Source: Polaromonas sp. UBA4122 (GTDB taxonomy: Bacteria; Pseudomonadota; Gammaproteobacteria; Burkholderiales; Burkholderiaceae_C). Taken from it: a stretch of 38,941 nt of DNA. A program made the position numbers and the translations under genes. Below are positions 1-7,785 of this stretch, in pieces; the stretch's first letter is position 1, and each line of letters begins with the position of its first letter. A model generated the notes under the pieces. That model was not told the DNA's origin. It was given only the letters and a program-made list of their open reading frames with translations, and did no database searches. Location of the stretch: contig DFWY01000059.1 of NCBI GenBank assembly GCA_002381615.1, positions 1 to 38,941 of the forward strand, written 5' to 3'.

Positions 1-1
1 C

Positions 2-61
2 GCCAAGCAGCCCAACAAGGATGCTGCCAAGAATGCGGCGATCTACACCAAAAAGAAGTAG
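2..61 (+). CDS. C-terminal tail of a gene cut by the window edge, possibly a helix-hairpin-helix protein
   Basis: The frame starting at base 2 is open from the window edge to a TAG at 59-61 and encodes a short lysine-rich tail beginning AKQPNKDAAK. Small exported ComEA-like helix-hairpin-helix proteins of this bacterial group often end in a similar stretch (IIAKQ followed by Lys/Asn residues), and a helix-hairpin-helix remnant lies just downstream at 126-254. That makes this family my guess, but only 19 residues are visible. A good terminator hairpin follows at 98-125, which supports a real gene end here. Confidence 0.4.
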   Translation, partial: AKQPNKDAAKNAAIYTKKK

Positions 62-97
62 TGGAAGTCGCATGACCGATGTTTGGTCACAGTAATA

Positions 98-131
98 AAG
101 CCGGAGGCGGCAACGCTTCCGGCTTATGTTT
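98..131 (+). terminator. Rho-independent-type terminator hairpin after the left-edge gene
   Basis: Bases 98-109 pair with 114-125 to give a 12-bp stem (one G-T wobble), closed by a GCAA tetraloop at 110-113. A moderately T-rich stretch, TTATGTTTATC, overlaps and follows the 3' arm. It lies 37 bases after the stop codon at 59-61. The U-tract is imperfect, so termination strength is uncertain, but the stem is very unlikely to be accidental. Confidence 0.7.
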
Positions 132-254
132 ATCTATGCCAACAGTGCCAGCAAAGCAGAACTGAAGACGTTTGTGGGCATCAGCGACACGGAAGCCGAC
201 AAGATCATCGCCAGGCAGAAGCAATATCCTGCGGCCAGACCCAGCCGGAAGTAA
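126..254 (+). pseudogene. Helix-hairpin-helix (ComEA-like) gene remnant
   Basis: The ATG at 126 opens a 42-codon frame ending in TAA at 252-254. Its product contains ANSASKAELKTFVGISDTEA followed by DKIIARQ, which reads like the helix-hairpin-helix core of ComEA-type DNA-binding proteins (usual pattern: DINSAS-ELK-L-GIGD-A-KII-GRPY). A full protein of this family has a signal peptide before the core and about 30 residues after it. Here the frame meets a stop at 96-98 upstream and ends early, and the beginning overlaps the terminator of the preceding gene. No ribosome binding site is visible. I read it as a broken leftover, perhaps of a tandem duplicate of the left-edge gene. A small functional peptide cannot be excluded. 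Confidence 0.45.
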
Positions 255-443
255 ATGGGCGGATCTGCGTGCGGACAAGGTGATAGGCGTCGGCGCCCTC
301 GTTTTGATCCAAGTCATAGCTCTGTCAGTCTCAGTCAGGCGCTGAACAGTTGCAGTTAAAATTACCTCCGCGTCACTTACGAGCTGTTTCCAATGACCGG
401 GCATCCAGTATGACCCGTCAATAATCGGCCGCCGGAGGTTAAA

Positions 444-459
444 CTAGGGTAATCCCTAG
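444..459. promoter_or_regulatory. Palindromic operator candidate upstream of ccmA
   Basis: CTAGGG (444-449) and CCCTAG (454-459) form a perfect 6-bp inverted repeat around TAAT, ending 37 bases before the ccmA start codon. A two-fold symmetric site at this distance is typical for a dimeric regulator acting on the operon promoter. LuxR/FixJ-type response regulators bind palindromes of this size, but the regulator is unknown. The rest of the gap (255-496) shows no convincing gene. Confidence 0.35.
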
Positions 460-496
460 GTACTTCGGCTTTCTTTCTCACTGAATCTTTCATTAC

Positions 497-1114
497 ATGC
501 TCGAAGTCTCGAATCTGAAATGCGTACGCGGCGAACGCCAGTTGTTCGATGGCGTGGGATTTCGGCTTGAAAGCGGCAAACTGCTTTACCTGCGTGGGGC
601 CAACGGCTCCGGCAAAACCAGCTTGCTACGCATACTGTGCGGCTTGTCGCCGGCCGAGGCGGGGCAAATTCTCTGGGATGGGGTGCCGATCAACAAACTC
701 GGCGAGGTCTATAGGCGCGACTTGTTCTATCTGGGCCACCACAACGCCCTGCAAGAAGCGCTCACCGTCAATGAAAATCTGGCGTTTTACGCGGCCCTTG
801 CCGGTACCATTCCCAGCGAAGCGGACACCGCCAGCGCCTTGGCGCGCCTGGGCTTGCGCGCTTGCCAAAGCCGGCTGGTGCGCCATCTGTCGCAAGGCCA
901 GAAGCGGCGCGTGGCGCTGTCTCGCCTCATGCTAAATCGCGCCCGGCTTTGGGTGCTGGATGAACCTTTCGTGGCGCTGGACCAGGCCGCCATTCAACTG
1001 CTTGCTGATTTAGTGGCCGCCCATCTCGACAAGGGGGGGCTGGCCGTGCTGACCAGCCACCAGCAGGTCGACATCGGCAATGTGCCCCCTCAGGTGCTGG
1101 AGCTCAACGCATGA
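497..1114 (+). CDS. ccmA: Cytochrome c maturation heme-exporter ATPase CcmA
   Basis: ATP-binding subunit of the CcmABCD complex. In System I, ATP hydrolysis by CcmA drives release of heme-loaded CcmE from CcmC/CcmD on the periplasmic side. The 205-residue length matches the family. Visible motifs are Walker A GANGSGKT (34-41), the ABC signature LSQGQ (131-135), Walker B LWVLDEP (151-157) and an H-loop His at 188. It is the first gene of a nine-gene operon; its stop overlaps the ccmB start in an ATGA. No strong Shine-Dalgarno sequence precedes the ATG. A palindromic operator candidate lies upstream at 444-459. Identification is secure from sequence plus context. Confidence 0.97.
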   Translation: MLEVSNLKCVRGERQLFDGVGFRLESGKLLYLRGANGSGKTSLLRILCGLSPAEAGQILWDGVPINKLGEVYRRDLFYLGHHNALQEALTVNENLAFYAALAGTIPSEADTASALARLGLRACQSRLVRHLSQGQKRRVALSRLMLNRARLWVLDEPFVALDQAAIQLLADLVAAHLDKGGLAVLTSHQQVDIGNVPPQVLELNA

Positions 1115-1794
1115 AGGCTGCGGGTTGGGCGTCCGTCTTCATGGCTGTGGTTCGGCGCGAAGTGTCGCTGAGCATGAAACAAAAAGGTGAGGTGTTAACG
1201 CCTCTGTTTTTCTTCGTCATCGTCACCAGTCTGTTCCCGCTGGGTGTCGGGCCGGAATCGGCCTTGCTGCTGCGCATGGCGCCTGGCGTGCTGTGGGTAA
1301 GCGCGCTGCTTGCGGCCATGCTCTCCTTGCAACGCCTGTTTGCCGTCGATTACGCCGATGGTTCTCTGGAGCAGATGGCGCTATCCCCCGCGCCGCTCGG
1401 CCTGTTGGTGGTGGCCAAGGCGCTGTCTCACTTTCTGCTCTCGGGACTGCCGCTGGTCCTGATGGCGCCGGTGCTGGGTTTGCAGTTCGGCCTGGATGGT
1501 CGGGCCTTGGGCATTTTGATGCTCTCCTTGTTGCTGGGAACACCCACCTTGAGCCTGATTGGCAGCATTGGTGCGGCACTGACCTTGGGCGTGCGCGGGG
1601 CAGGGGTATTGCTGTCACTTTTAATCTTGCCACTGTATATTCCAGTACTGATATTTGGTGCCGGCGCTGTGGAAGCCGATGCGGCCGGTCTGGGTGCTGG
1701 CGGCCACCTGTCACTGCTGGCGGCGCTACTGGTGCTGTCGGCATTTTTTGCGCCTTTGGCCACCACGACAGCCTTGAGGATTTCCCTGGAATGA
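1111..1794 (+). CDS. ccmB: Heme-exporter permease subunit CcmB
   Basis: Integral membrane partner of CcmA in the CcmABCD complex. The 227-residue protein is close to the usual 220. It has a short cytoplasmic N-terminus, about six hydrophobic segments and the family-typical cytoplasmic motif FAVDYADGSLEQM near residues 71-83. The start codon overlaps the ccmA stop (ATGA at 1111-1114) and the stop overlaps the ccmC start in the same way (1791-1794), so translation is probably coupled. No frameshift or missing segment was seen. Confidence 0.96.
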   Translation: MKAAGWASVFMAVVRREVSLSMKQKGEVLTPLFFFVIVTSLFPLGVGPESALLLRMAPGVLWVSALLAAMLSLQRLFAVDYADGSLEQMALSPAPLGLLVVAKALSHFLLSGLPLVLMAPVLGLQFGLDGRALGILMLSLLLGTPTLSLIGSIGAALTLGVRGAGVLLSLLILPLYIPVLIFGAGAVEADAAGLGAGGHLSLLAALLVLSAFFAPLATTTALRISLE

Positions 1795-2531
1795 AAACAC
1801 GCGTGATTCACTGGTTCAAGTTTGCTTCGCCGCAAAACTTCTATTTTCTGGCCGGCCGTCTGTGGCCCTGGTTTGCCGCTTTGGCGGCCGTGTTGACAGT
1901 GGTGGGCTTGTGGATTTCATTCTTTGTGGCCCCCACCGATGCCCAGCAGGGCGACGGCTACCGCATCATTTTTGTGCATGTGCCGGCGTCACAGATGTCC
2001 ATGTTCATTTACCTGATCATGGCTGCCTGGGCCGGTTTTGGTCTGGCCTTCAACACGCGGATGTCCGGCATGATGGCCTCGGCGCTGGCGCCTACCGGCG
2101 CTCTGTTTGCCTTCCTGTCGCTGGTGACGGGCGCCCTATGGGGCAAGCCGATGTGGGGGGCCTGGTGGGTGTGGGATGCGCGGCTGACGTCAGAGCTGAT
2201 CCTGTTGTTTTTGTATCTGGGCTTTTTGGCCCTGCAATCGAGCATCGACGACCCGCGCCGCGCCGACAAGGCTTGTGCCGTGCTGGCGCTGGTGGGCGTG
2301 GTGAATGTGCCCATCATTTATTTCTCGGTCAAGTGGTGGAACACCCTGCACCAGGGTGCCTCGGTATCCATGACCGCTGCCCCGTCCATGGCCAAGACCA
2401 TGCTGTGGGGCATGTTGATCATGGTCGTGGCTTTCTGGATGTACGCCATCGCAGTGGCCCTGGCGCGGGTGCGCAACATCATTCTCGAACGTGAGCGTCA
2501 TACGGAGTGGGTCAAACATGCATTGGAATAG
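1791..2531 (+). CDS. ccmC: Heme-handling protein CcmC
   Basis: CcmC binds heme in its periplasmic WWD domain and attaches it covalently to CcmE. The 246-residue protein has six predicted membrane segments. The tryptophan-rich motif, with WGAWWVWDARLTSE at its centre, lies at about 122-135, and the two expected heme-ligand histidines are visible at His63 (FVHVP) and His187 (TLHQG). The frame stays open far upstream into ccmB, but the ATG at 1791 is chosen because it overlaps the ccmB stop in an ATGA and gives the normal family N-terminus and length. Confidence 0.96.
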   Translation: MKTRVIHWFKFASPQNFYFLAGRLWPWFAALAAVLTVVGLWISFFVAPTDAQQGDGYRIIFVHVPASQMSMFIYLIMAAWAGFGLAFNTRMSGMMASALAPTGALFAFLSLVTGALWGKPMWGAWWVWDARLTSELILLFLYLGFLALQSSIDDPRRADKACAVLALVGVVNVPIIYFSVKWWNTLHQGASVSMTAAPSMAKTMLWGMLIMVVAFWMYAIAVALARVRNIILERERHTEWVKHALE

Positions 2532-2697
2532 CGTTTCCGAATTCTTTGCCATGGGGGGCTACGCCTTCTATGTCTGGGGCAGCTTCGGGGTTACGGCGGC
2601 AGCGGTGGTGATTGAGATGCTGTTGATTCGCAGCCAGCGCAGGGAACTTCTGCGCGATCTTCGGAACGAACTGTTGTCAGAAAGAAGCTCTTCATGA
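2518..2697 (+). CDS. ccmD: Heme exporter protein CcmD
   Basis: Small membrane protein (59 residues from the ATG at 2518) that stabilises the CcmABC-CcmE complex and is needed for release of holo-CcmE. It has the CcmD layout: a short N-terminal part with [16 protein letters not shown], one transmembrane helix to about residue 32, then a basic cytoplasmic tail rich in Arg and Leu. The start at 2518 is preferred over an upstream in-frame codon at 2491 because GGAG lies about 9 bases before it and the length fits. The gene overlaps the end of ccmC and shares ATGA with ccmE. Confidence 0.92.
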   Translation: MHWNSVSEFFAMGGYAFYVWGSFGVTAAAVVIEMLLIRSQRRELLRDLRNELLSERSSS

Positions 2698-3137
2698 AAC
2701 CTCGTCATAAACGTGCTGCCATCATTGTTGGCGGTCTCGCAGCTGTGGGTCTTGCGTCCTACCTGGTACTCAACGCCTTCCAGAGCAATCTGGTCTTTTT
2801 CTTCTCCCCGAGTCAGGTGGCTGCGGGTGAAGCACCCAAAAACCGGACCTTTCGCATCGGTGGCATGGTCAAGACGGGAACGGTCAAGCGTGACAACCTG
2901 ACGGTCAGCTTCGTGGTGACCGATACCGCCAAGGACATGAATGTGTCCTATACCGGCATCCTGCCGGACCTGTTTCGCGAGGGCAAGGGCGTCGTAGCGC
3001 AAGGCAAGCTGGATGCCGATGGCAAATTTACCGCGACCGAGGTGCTGGCCAAGCACGATGAAAACTACATGCCACCCGAGGCCCAGCATGCGATGGACCA
3101 GGCCCAGATCCAGAAAACCATCAAAACACTGAAGTAA
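2694..3137 (+). CDS. ccmE: Periplasmic heme chaperone CcmE
   Basis: CcmE binds heme covalently in the periplasm and delivers it to CcmF. The 147-residue protein has one N-terminal membrane anchor (about residues 8-27), an OB-fold beta-barrel domain, and the [12 protein letters not shown] motif with heme-binding His121 and Tyr125. This is the histidine form, not the archaeal-type cysteine variant. The gene overlaps ccmD by four bases. A 68-base gap, the only real gap inside the operon, separates it from ccmF and contains an inverted repeat. Confidence 0.96.
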   Translation: MKPRHKRAAIIVGGLAAVGLASYLVLNAFQSNLVFFFSPSQVAAGEAPKNRTFRIGGMVKTGTVKRDNLTVSFVVTDTAKDMNVSYTGILPDLFREGKGVVAQGKLDADGKFTATEVLAKHDENYMPPEAQHAMDQAQIQKTIKTLK

Positions 3138-3145
3138 GACTTTGC

Positions 3146-3186
3146 GGGACAGTCCGTCGTTACGCGCAGCGAACAAGCTCTGTCCC
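3146..3186 (+). other. Inverted repeat in the ccmE-ccmF gap
   Basis: GGGACAG (3146-3152) and CTGTCCC (3180-3186) are perfect 7-bp complements separated by 27 bases in the only intergenic gap of the ccm operon. The structure has no following T-tract, so it is not a classical terminator. It may mark an RNA processing or stability point that separates heme-export genes from heme-ligation genes, but this is speculative. Confidence 0.3.
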
Positions 3187-3205
3187 CAACTAACTGAGAT
3201 ACACC

Positions 3206-5176
3206 ATGATTCCTGAACTTGGTCATTTTTCGCTGATTCTCGCCCTGTTTGTGGCGCTGGCCTTGGGCACCTTGAGCGTTGTGGGCGGGCAGCAGGGGCG
3301 CGCTGGCTGGATGGCGCTGGCGCGGCCTGGCGCACAAGTGCTTTGGTTGTTGACGGCGTTCTCTTTTGCCTGCCTCACCTACGCCTTTTATACCAATGAC
3401 TTCTCGGTCCTATATGTCACGCAACACTCCAATTCCAAGTTGCCGGATATCTACCGCATTGCCGCCGTCTGGGGCGGGCATGAAGGCTCGCTGCTGCTGT
3501 GGTTGCTGATGCTGTGTTCGTGGATGATGGCGGTGTCCATTTTTTCCCGTCAGTTGCCTGATGTGATGGTGTCGCGGGTGCTGGGCGTTCTGGGCCTGGT
3601 GGCGGTCGGCTTCCTGCTGTTCATGTTGATCACGTCGAATCCGTTTGCTCGCCTGAGTGACATTCCTGCCAATGGGCAGGACTTGAATCCGATGTTGCAA
3701 GACCCGGGCCTGGTGTTCCACCCACCGATGTTGTACATGGGCTACGTCGGCATGTCCGTGCCATTTGCTTTTTCTATCGCCGCCTTGCTCAATGGCCGGC
3801 TGGATGCCGCCTGGGCGCGCTGGTCGCGACCCTGGGCCACCGCAGCATGGATTTGCCTGACCATCGGCATTGCAATGGGTTCCAAGTGGGCGTACTACGT
3901 GCTTGGCTGGGGCGGCTGGTGGTTCTGGGACCCGGTGGAAAACGCCTCCTTCCTGCCTTGGCTGATAGGCACGGCATTGATCCATTCACTCGCCGTTACG
4001 GAAAAGCGTGGACTGTTCAGAAACTGGACCATCATGCTGGCGATCATCGGGTTTTCGATGAGCCTGCTGGGTACTTTCCTGGTGCGCTCCGGCGTACTGA
4101 CTTCAGTGCATGCATTTGCAACTGATCCCAAGCGCGGCGTGTTCATATTGATGTTCCTGGCCGTGGTCGTGGGTGGCTCACTGGCATTGTTCGCCATGCG
4201 CGCCAGCAAGGTTCGTTCCGGCGGCACATTTGCGCTGGTGTCGCGCGAAACGTTTCTGCTGCTCAACAACGTGTTGCTTGCCACCGCCACCGCCGCCGTG
4301 CTGTTGGGCACTTTGTATCCGCTGATTGTCGACGCCCTCAATCTGGGTAAACTGTCAGTCGGGCCACCTTATTTCAATACCGTTTTTGTACCCATCATGG
4401 TGCCCGTGTTGTTTTTCATGGTGGTGGGTTCCTACTCGCGCTGGAAAAACGACAGCGTTGCCGGACTGATAAAAAAATTGCGTCCTGTGGCCATTATTTC
4501 GGTGCTGTTGGGCTGTACTGCACCGCTGCTGGCTGGCGAATGGTCAGCTCTGGTGGCGCTGGGTTTGACGCTGGTGTTCTGGATTGTGTTGGGCTCCATG
4601 GTGCAGATCTACCGTCAGGTCAAGGACACCGTCAACTGGAAATCCACGCCGATATCGTTCTGGGGCATGCACGTCGCGCACATCGGCATTGCCGTGTTTG
4701 TGGTGGGCGTTACCATGGTCAAGGGTTATGAGACCGAAAAGGACGTGCGCATGGGCGTTGGCGACATCGTGGCAGTCGGTGGCTACACCTTTCGCCTGAC
4801 CGGCATTCATACCGAGCCCGGCCCGAACTACAAGGCCGATGTGGGTGATGTTGAGTTGATCCGCAATGGTCAAGTCCTTAAAACCATGCACCCCGAGAAG
4901 AGGACTTATTTCTCATCGACCATGCCCATGACCGAAGCCGCCATTGACAGCACCATTGTCCGTGACGTGTATGTTTCCCTGGGTGAGCGACTCGAAGACA
5001 GCGCAAGTCCTGCCTGGGCAATGCGGGTGTACTACAAACCATTTGTCAGCTGGATATGGGTCGGTTGCCTGTTGATGGCTCTGGGCGGAGGCATGGCAGC
5101 GCTGGACCGCCGTTATCGCAAGAAAGTCACCGCCGCCAGCATGGGCGTGGTTAATGTCAAGGGCCTTCCGGCATGA
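3206..5176 (+). CDS. ccmF: Heme lyase subunit CcmF
   Basis: Core of the CcmFHI holocytochrome c synthase, which takes heme from CcmE and forms thioether bonds to the CXXCH motif of apocytochrome c. The 656-residue polytopic membrane protein has the usual length. The WWD domain (GWGGWWFWDPVENASF) is at about 234-249, and the conserved periplasmic segment LNPMLQDPGLVFHPPMLY, with a heme-ligand candidate His172, lies at 160-177. A large periplasmic loop near the C-terminus is followed by a last membrane helix. Its stop overlaps the ccmG start (ATGA at 5173-5176). Confidence 0.97.
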   Translation: MIPELGHFSLILALFVALALGTLSVVGGQQGRAGWMALARPGAQVLWLLTAFSFACLTYAFYTNDFSVLYVTQHSNSKLPDIYRIAAVWGGHEGSLLLWLLMLCSWMMAVSIFSRQLPDVMVSRVLGVLGLVAVGFLLFMLITSNPFARLSDIPANGQDLNPMLQDPGLVFHPPMLYMGYVGMSVPFAFSIAALLNGRLDAAWARWSRPWATAAWICLTIGIAMGSKWAYYVLGWGGWWFWDPVENASFLPWLIGTALIHSLAVTEKRGLFRNWTIMLAIIGFSMSLLGTFLVRSGVLTSVHAFATDPKRGVFILMFLAVVVGGSLALFAMRASKVRSGGTFALVSRETFLLLNNVLLATATAAVLLGTLYPLIVDALNLGKLSVGPPYFNTVFVPIMVPVLFFMVVGSYSRWKNDSVAGLIKKLRPVAIISVLLGCTAPLLAGEWSALVALGLTLVFWIVLGSMVQIYRQVKDTVNWKSTPISFWGMHVAHIGIAVFVVGVTMVKGYETEKDVRMGVGDIVAVGGYTFRLTGIHTEPGPNYKADVGDVELIRNGQVLKTMHPEKRTYFSSTMPMTEAAIDSTIVRDVYVSLGERLEDSASPAWAMRVYYKPFVSWIWVGCLLMALGGGMAALDRRYRKKVTAASMGVVNVKGLPA

Positions 5177-5697
5177 AGAAGGCACTGATACCCCTGGGTC
5201 TTTTTATTGTCTTGGTGGTGTTTCTGGCCATTGGCCTGACACGTGATCCGCACGAAGTTCCCTCGCCACTGATCGGCAAGGCTGCGCCTTTGTTCTCTGC
5301 ACCCATTCTGCAGGCGGCCGATCAGAAATTTTCCAGCAAGGATATGCTGGGCAAAGTCTGGTTGCTCAATACCTGGGCCTCCTGGTGCGTAGCCTGTCGG
5401 CAGGAACACCCCATTTTGGTTGAATTTGCCAAAACTAAAACCTTTCCCATCGTCGGCCTGGACTACAAAGATCAGGACTCGGATGGCTTGAAATGGCTGG
5501 CTCGCCTTGGCAACCCCTATGACTTCGCTGTGACGGACAAGGACGGGCGCATTGGCATCGACTTTGGTGTCTATGGTGTGCCAGAAAGCTTTCTGATCGA
5601 CAAGGCAGGTGTGATTCGCTACAAGCAAATTGGCCCCATCACCGAAGACGCATTGCGCGACAAGATACTGCCGCTGGTACGGGAGTTGCAAAAATGA
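5173..5697 (+). CDS. ccmG: Membrane-anchored thiol:disulfide oxidoreductase CcmG/DsbE
   Basis: Periplasmic thioredoxin-like protein that helps keep the apocytochrome CXXCH cysteines reduced. The 174-residue protein has one N-terminal anchor (about 4-22) and a thioredoxin fold with active site WCVAC (Cys72, Cys75). The family cis-proline region is GVYGVPESFLID. The active-site dipeptide VA differs from the WCPTC or WCEPC seen in many CcmG proteins but keeps the CXXC spacing. It overlaps ccmF and ccmH by four bases each. Confidence 0.95.
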   Translation: MKKALIPLGLFIVLVVFLAIGLTRDPHEVPSPLIGKAAPLFSAPILQAADQKFSSKDMLGKVWLLNTWASWCVACRQEHPILVEFAKTKTFPIVGLDYKDQDSDGLKWLARLGNPYDFAVTDKDGRIGIDFGVYGVPESFLIDKAGVIRYKQIGPITEDALRDKILPLVRELQK

Positions 5698-6161
5698 AGT
5701 TTCTTTTAGTTATTTTCTTGGCGCTGCAGTGCTCGCTTTCGGCCTTCGCGGGTGAGGCTCCGCCCCTGGCAGAAGACCCTGTGGTGGAGCAACGCATGCT
5801 CTCGATTTCCGAGGAACTGCGCTGCCTGGTCTGCCAGAACGAGACATTGGCAGCATCGCGCGCCGACCTGGCGCAGGATTTGCGCCGTGAACTGCGCACC
5901 CTCATCAAGGCCAACAAGACCGACAAGGAAATCATGGACTACATGGTCAGCCGCTACGGCGACTTTGTACGCTACCGCCCGGCTGTCAAACCCCTGACCT
6001 ACATGCTCTGGTTCGGGCCCTTTGTGCTGCTGATAGGCGCATTGTCCATCTTGTTGCGTCTGGTGCGCCGAAGACAACAAGGCGATGCCGCGCCCATGCT
6101 CGATGCCGCCCAGCGCAAAAAAGCACAATCTCTTTTAAAAGATCCGGAACTCCCCTCATGA
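5694..6161 (+). CDS. ccmH: Cytochrome c maturation protein CcmH (CycL type)
   Basis: Periplasmic thiol protein of the heme-lyase complex, with a signal peptide (about 1-19), the redox motif LRCLVCQN (Cys44, Cys47) on a three-helix domain, and a C-terminal membrane helix (about 103-123). At 155 residues it corresponds to the N-terminal half of the fused Escherichia coli CcmH; the TPR half is a separate downstream gene here, ccmI. It overlaps both neighbours by four bases. Confidence 0.96.
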   Translation: MKFLLVIFLALQCSLSAFAGEAPPLAEDPVVEQRMLSISEELRCLVCQNETLAASRADLAQDLRRELRTLIKANKTDKEIMDYMVSRYGDFVRYRPAVKPLTYMLWFGPFVLLIGALSILLRLVRRRQQGDAAPMLDAAQRKKAQSLLKDPELPS

Positions 6162-7558
6162 CCGTTTTTGTTGCAATTGCAGCGCTGCTGACGCTGCTGG
6201 TGGTGGCTTGGCTCGTGCGCCCGCTGCTGCGCCCCGCTTCGCAGGCCGGTGTGTCGAGCCAGCGCCTGAACGCTTCTATCTACCGTGACCAACTGGAGGC
6301 GCTGGGGCGAGACCTGGCACGCGGTGTCATCAGTCCTGCGGACTATGAAACCACGCGGGACGAACTGCAGCTGCGGCTGCTGGATGACACCGAAGAGCCT
6401 GCATCAGCGCCGCGGACCCGAACCGCCAGCGTCTGGACCGGCCGGATTACCGCGGCGGTGATTGCGCTGCTGTTGCCGCTCGGTGCAGCGGGCATGTACT
6501 GGTGGCTGGGCACACCTGAGGCCATCGATCCAGTGGCAACGCAAAAAGCCAATGACGACCAGGTCGCGAAAATGGTCGATACCCTGGTTGCACGCTTGAA
6601 GGCCAACCCCGACAATCCCAAGGGCTGGGCCATGCTGGCGCGTTCCTACAAAGTGATGGGGCGTTTCGACGAGGCCGAACAGGCCTTTCTAAAAGCAGGT
6701 GACTTGCTCAATACCGATCCGGACTTGATGGTGGACTACGCCGACCTGCTGGCCGTGCGCGCCAACAACAACATGGAAGGCAAGCCGATAGAGTTGGTCA
6801 ACAAGGCCCTGGCCCTGGACCCACAGCACCCCATGGGACTGATGATGTCCGGCGTGGCCTCCTATAGCCGCTCCGACTTTGCGGGCGCAGTGGCGCAGTG
6901 GGAGAAATTGCTGCCGCTGCTGGAGCCCGATTCACCGGATGCCCAGCAAGTGGAAGCCGACATTGCGAATGCGCGCGCCAAGGCGGGAATGCCCGCCTCT
7001 GCCAAATCCACGTCCTTGCCGGCAGCCAACATGACTGGTGCGGACGCGGGCAAGCTGCCGCCGGTCGATGCAGCCGCAGCGGGCCCCATGACACCGGAAA
7101 AAATCAATGAGATGGTCGACCGCCTGGCTGAGCGTCTCAAGGCCAATCCGGATGACCTGACGGGCTGGGCGCGGCTGGCGCGGGCCTACAAGGTGCAGGG
7201 CCGTCTGGCCGAGGCAGAACAAGCCTATGTCAAGGCAGGCAAACTGGTGGACAGTGACCCCGATTTGCTGACCCAGTATGCCGACCTGTTGGCCACGCGT
7301 GCGGACAACAATATTGAAGGTCGTCCGCTGGTGCTGATTAACAAGGCGCTTGCACTGAACCCCAAACACCCCACGGCCCTGATGATGGCGGGTTCTGCCG
7401 CGTACCGGCGCGCCGACTATGCCAAGGCTGTGAGCTATTGGGAAACAGTGCTCACCGTGCTGGAGCCTGGCTCAAGTGATGCCACGCAGGTGAGGGCTGA
7501 AATTGCCGATGCGCGCGCCAAAGGCGGGCTCGGCCTGCAGAGCAAGACAAAGCCCTGA
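6158..7558 (+). CDS. ccmI: TPR protein CcmI with duplicated C-terminal domain
   Basis: CcmI (CycH) is the apocytochrome chaperone of the heme-lyase complex. It has two membrane helices (about 1-20 and 96-117) flanking a cytoplasmic loop, then a periplasmic TPR region. The TPR region is present twice: residues 135-276 and 315-456 align without gaps at a constant offset of 180 residues, sharing for example ERLKANP/ARLKANP, NKALAL, DPDL and ADLLA. A Pro/Ala-rich linker (about 277-314) separates the copies. The total of 466 residues is accounted for by this second copy. It is the last gene of the operon and overlaps ccmH by four bases. Confidence 0.93.
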   Translation: MTVFVAIAALLTLLVVAWLVRPLLRPASQAGVSSQRLNASIYRDQLEALGRDLARGVISPADYETTRDELQLRLLDDTEEPASAPRTRTASVWTGRITAAVIALLLPLGAAGMYWWLGTPEAIDPVATQKANDDQVAKMVDTLVARLKANPDNPKGWAMLARSYKVMGRFDEAEQAFLKAGDLLNTDPDLMVDYADLLAVRANNNMEGKPIELVNKALALDPQHPMGLMMSGVASYSRSDFAGAVAQWEKLLPLLEPDSPDAQQVEADIANARAKAGMPASAKSTSLPAANMTGADAGKLPPVDAAAAGPMTPEKINEMVDRLAERLKANPDDLTGWARLARAYKVQGRLAEAEQAYVKAGKLVDSDPDLLTQYADLLATRADNNIEGRPLVLINKALALNPKHPTALMMAGSAAYRRADYAKAVSYWETVLTVLEPGSSDATQVRAEIADARAKGGLGLQSKTKP

Positions 7559-7567
7559 TTGATCGCG

Positions 7568-7599
7568 GAACAGGCTGCCGACAGGGTCGGCGGCTGTTC
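7568..7599 (+). terminator. Imperfect hairpin after the ccm operon
   Basis: GAACAG and GCCGAC on the 5' side pair with GTCGGC and TGTTC on the 3' side to form a long stem with one bulge, nine bases after the ccmI stop codon. No T-tract follows, so it may stabilise the mRNA end or act with other factors rather than terminate by itself. Confidence 0.4.
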
Positions 7600-7610
7600 T
7601 GGGGTGAACT

Positions 7611-7705
7611 AAATTGCTATTATTTATACGGCTGCTAAGCTATATTTAAGCAAAATAGGGCTATAGCCCAATGAATACGGGCGTAATCAGCTATCAAATT
7701 TATAG
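7611..7705. repeat. Dispersed palindromic repeat, copy 1 (possibly an inverted pair)
   Basis: Contains the core GCCCAATGAATACGGGCG at 7666-7683, followed by an AGCTAT-type flank. The left part (AATTGCTATTATTTATA) resembles the same flank in the opposite orientation, so the whole element reads as a palindrome. The identical core recurs at 21198-21215, and near-identical versions at 33843-33860 (reverse) and 36004-36021 (reverse). It lies between the ccm operon and the radical SAM gene in non-coding DNA. Confidence 0.7.
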
Positions 7706-7785
7706 TGAAAACCTTCCCGCATCGTGTGACGATGCTGGTGTGCCCGGTGCAGTAAGCATGGGCGCAAGGCAGGTTTAATACCGGC

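Noticed and set aside
83-283. 66-codon plus-strand frame near the left edge
   Set aside because: It starts within the terminator region and is in a different frame from the helix-hairpin-helix remnant, which explains the sequence better.
1293-1790. Upstream extension of ccmC
   Set aside because: It overlaps almost all of ccmB in another frame and lacks the CcmC N-terminus; the ATGA overlap at 1791 is the normal operon junction.
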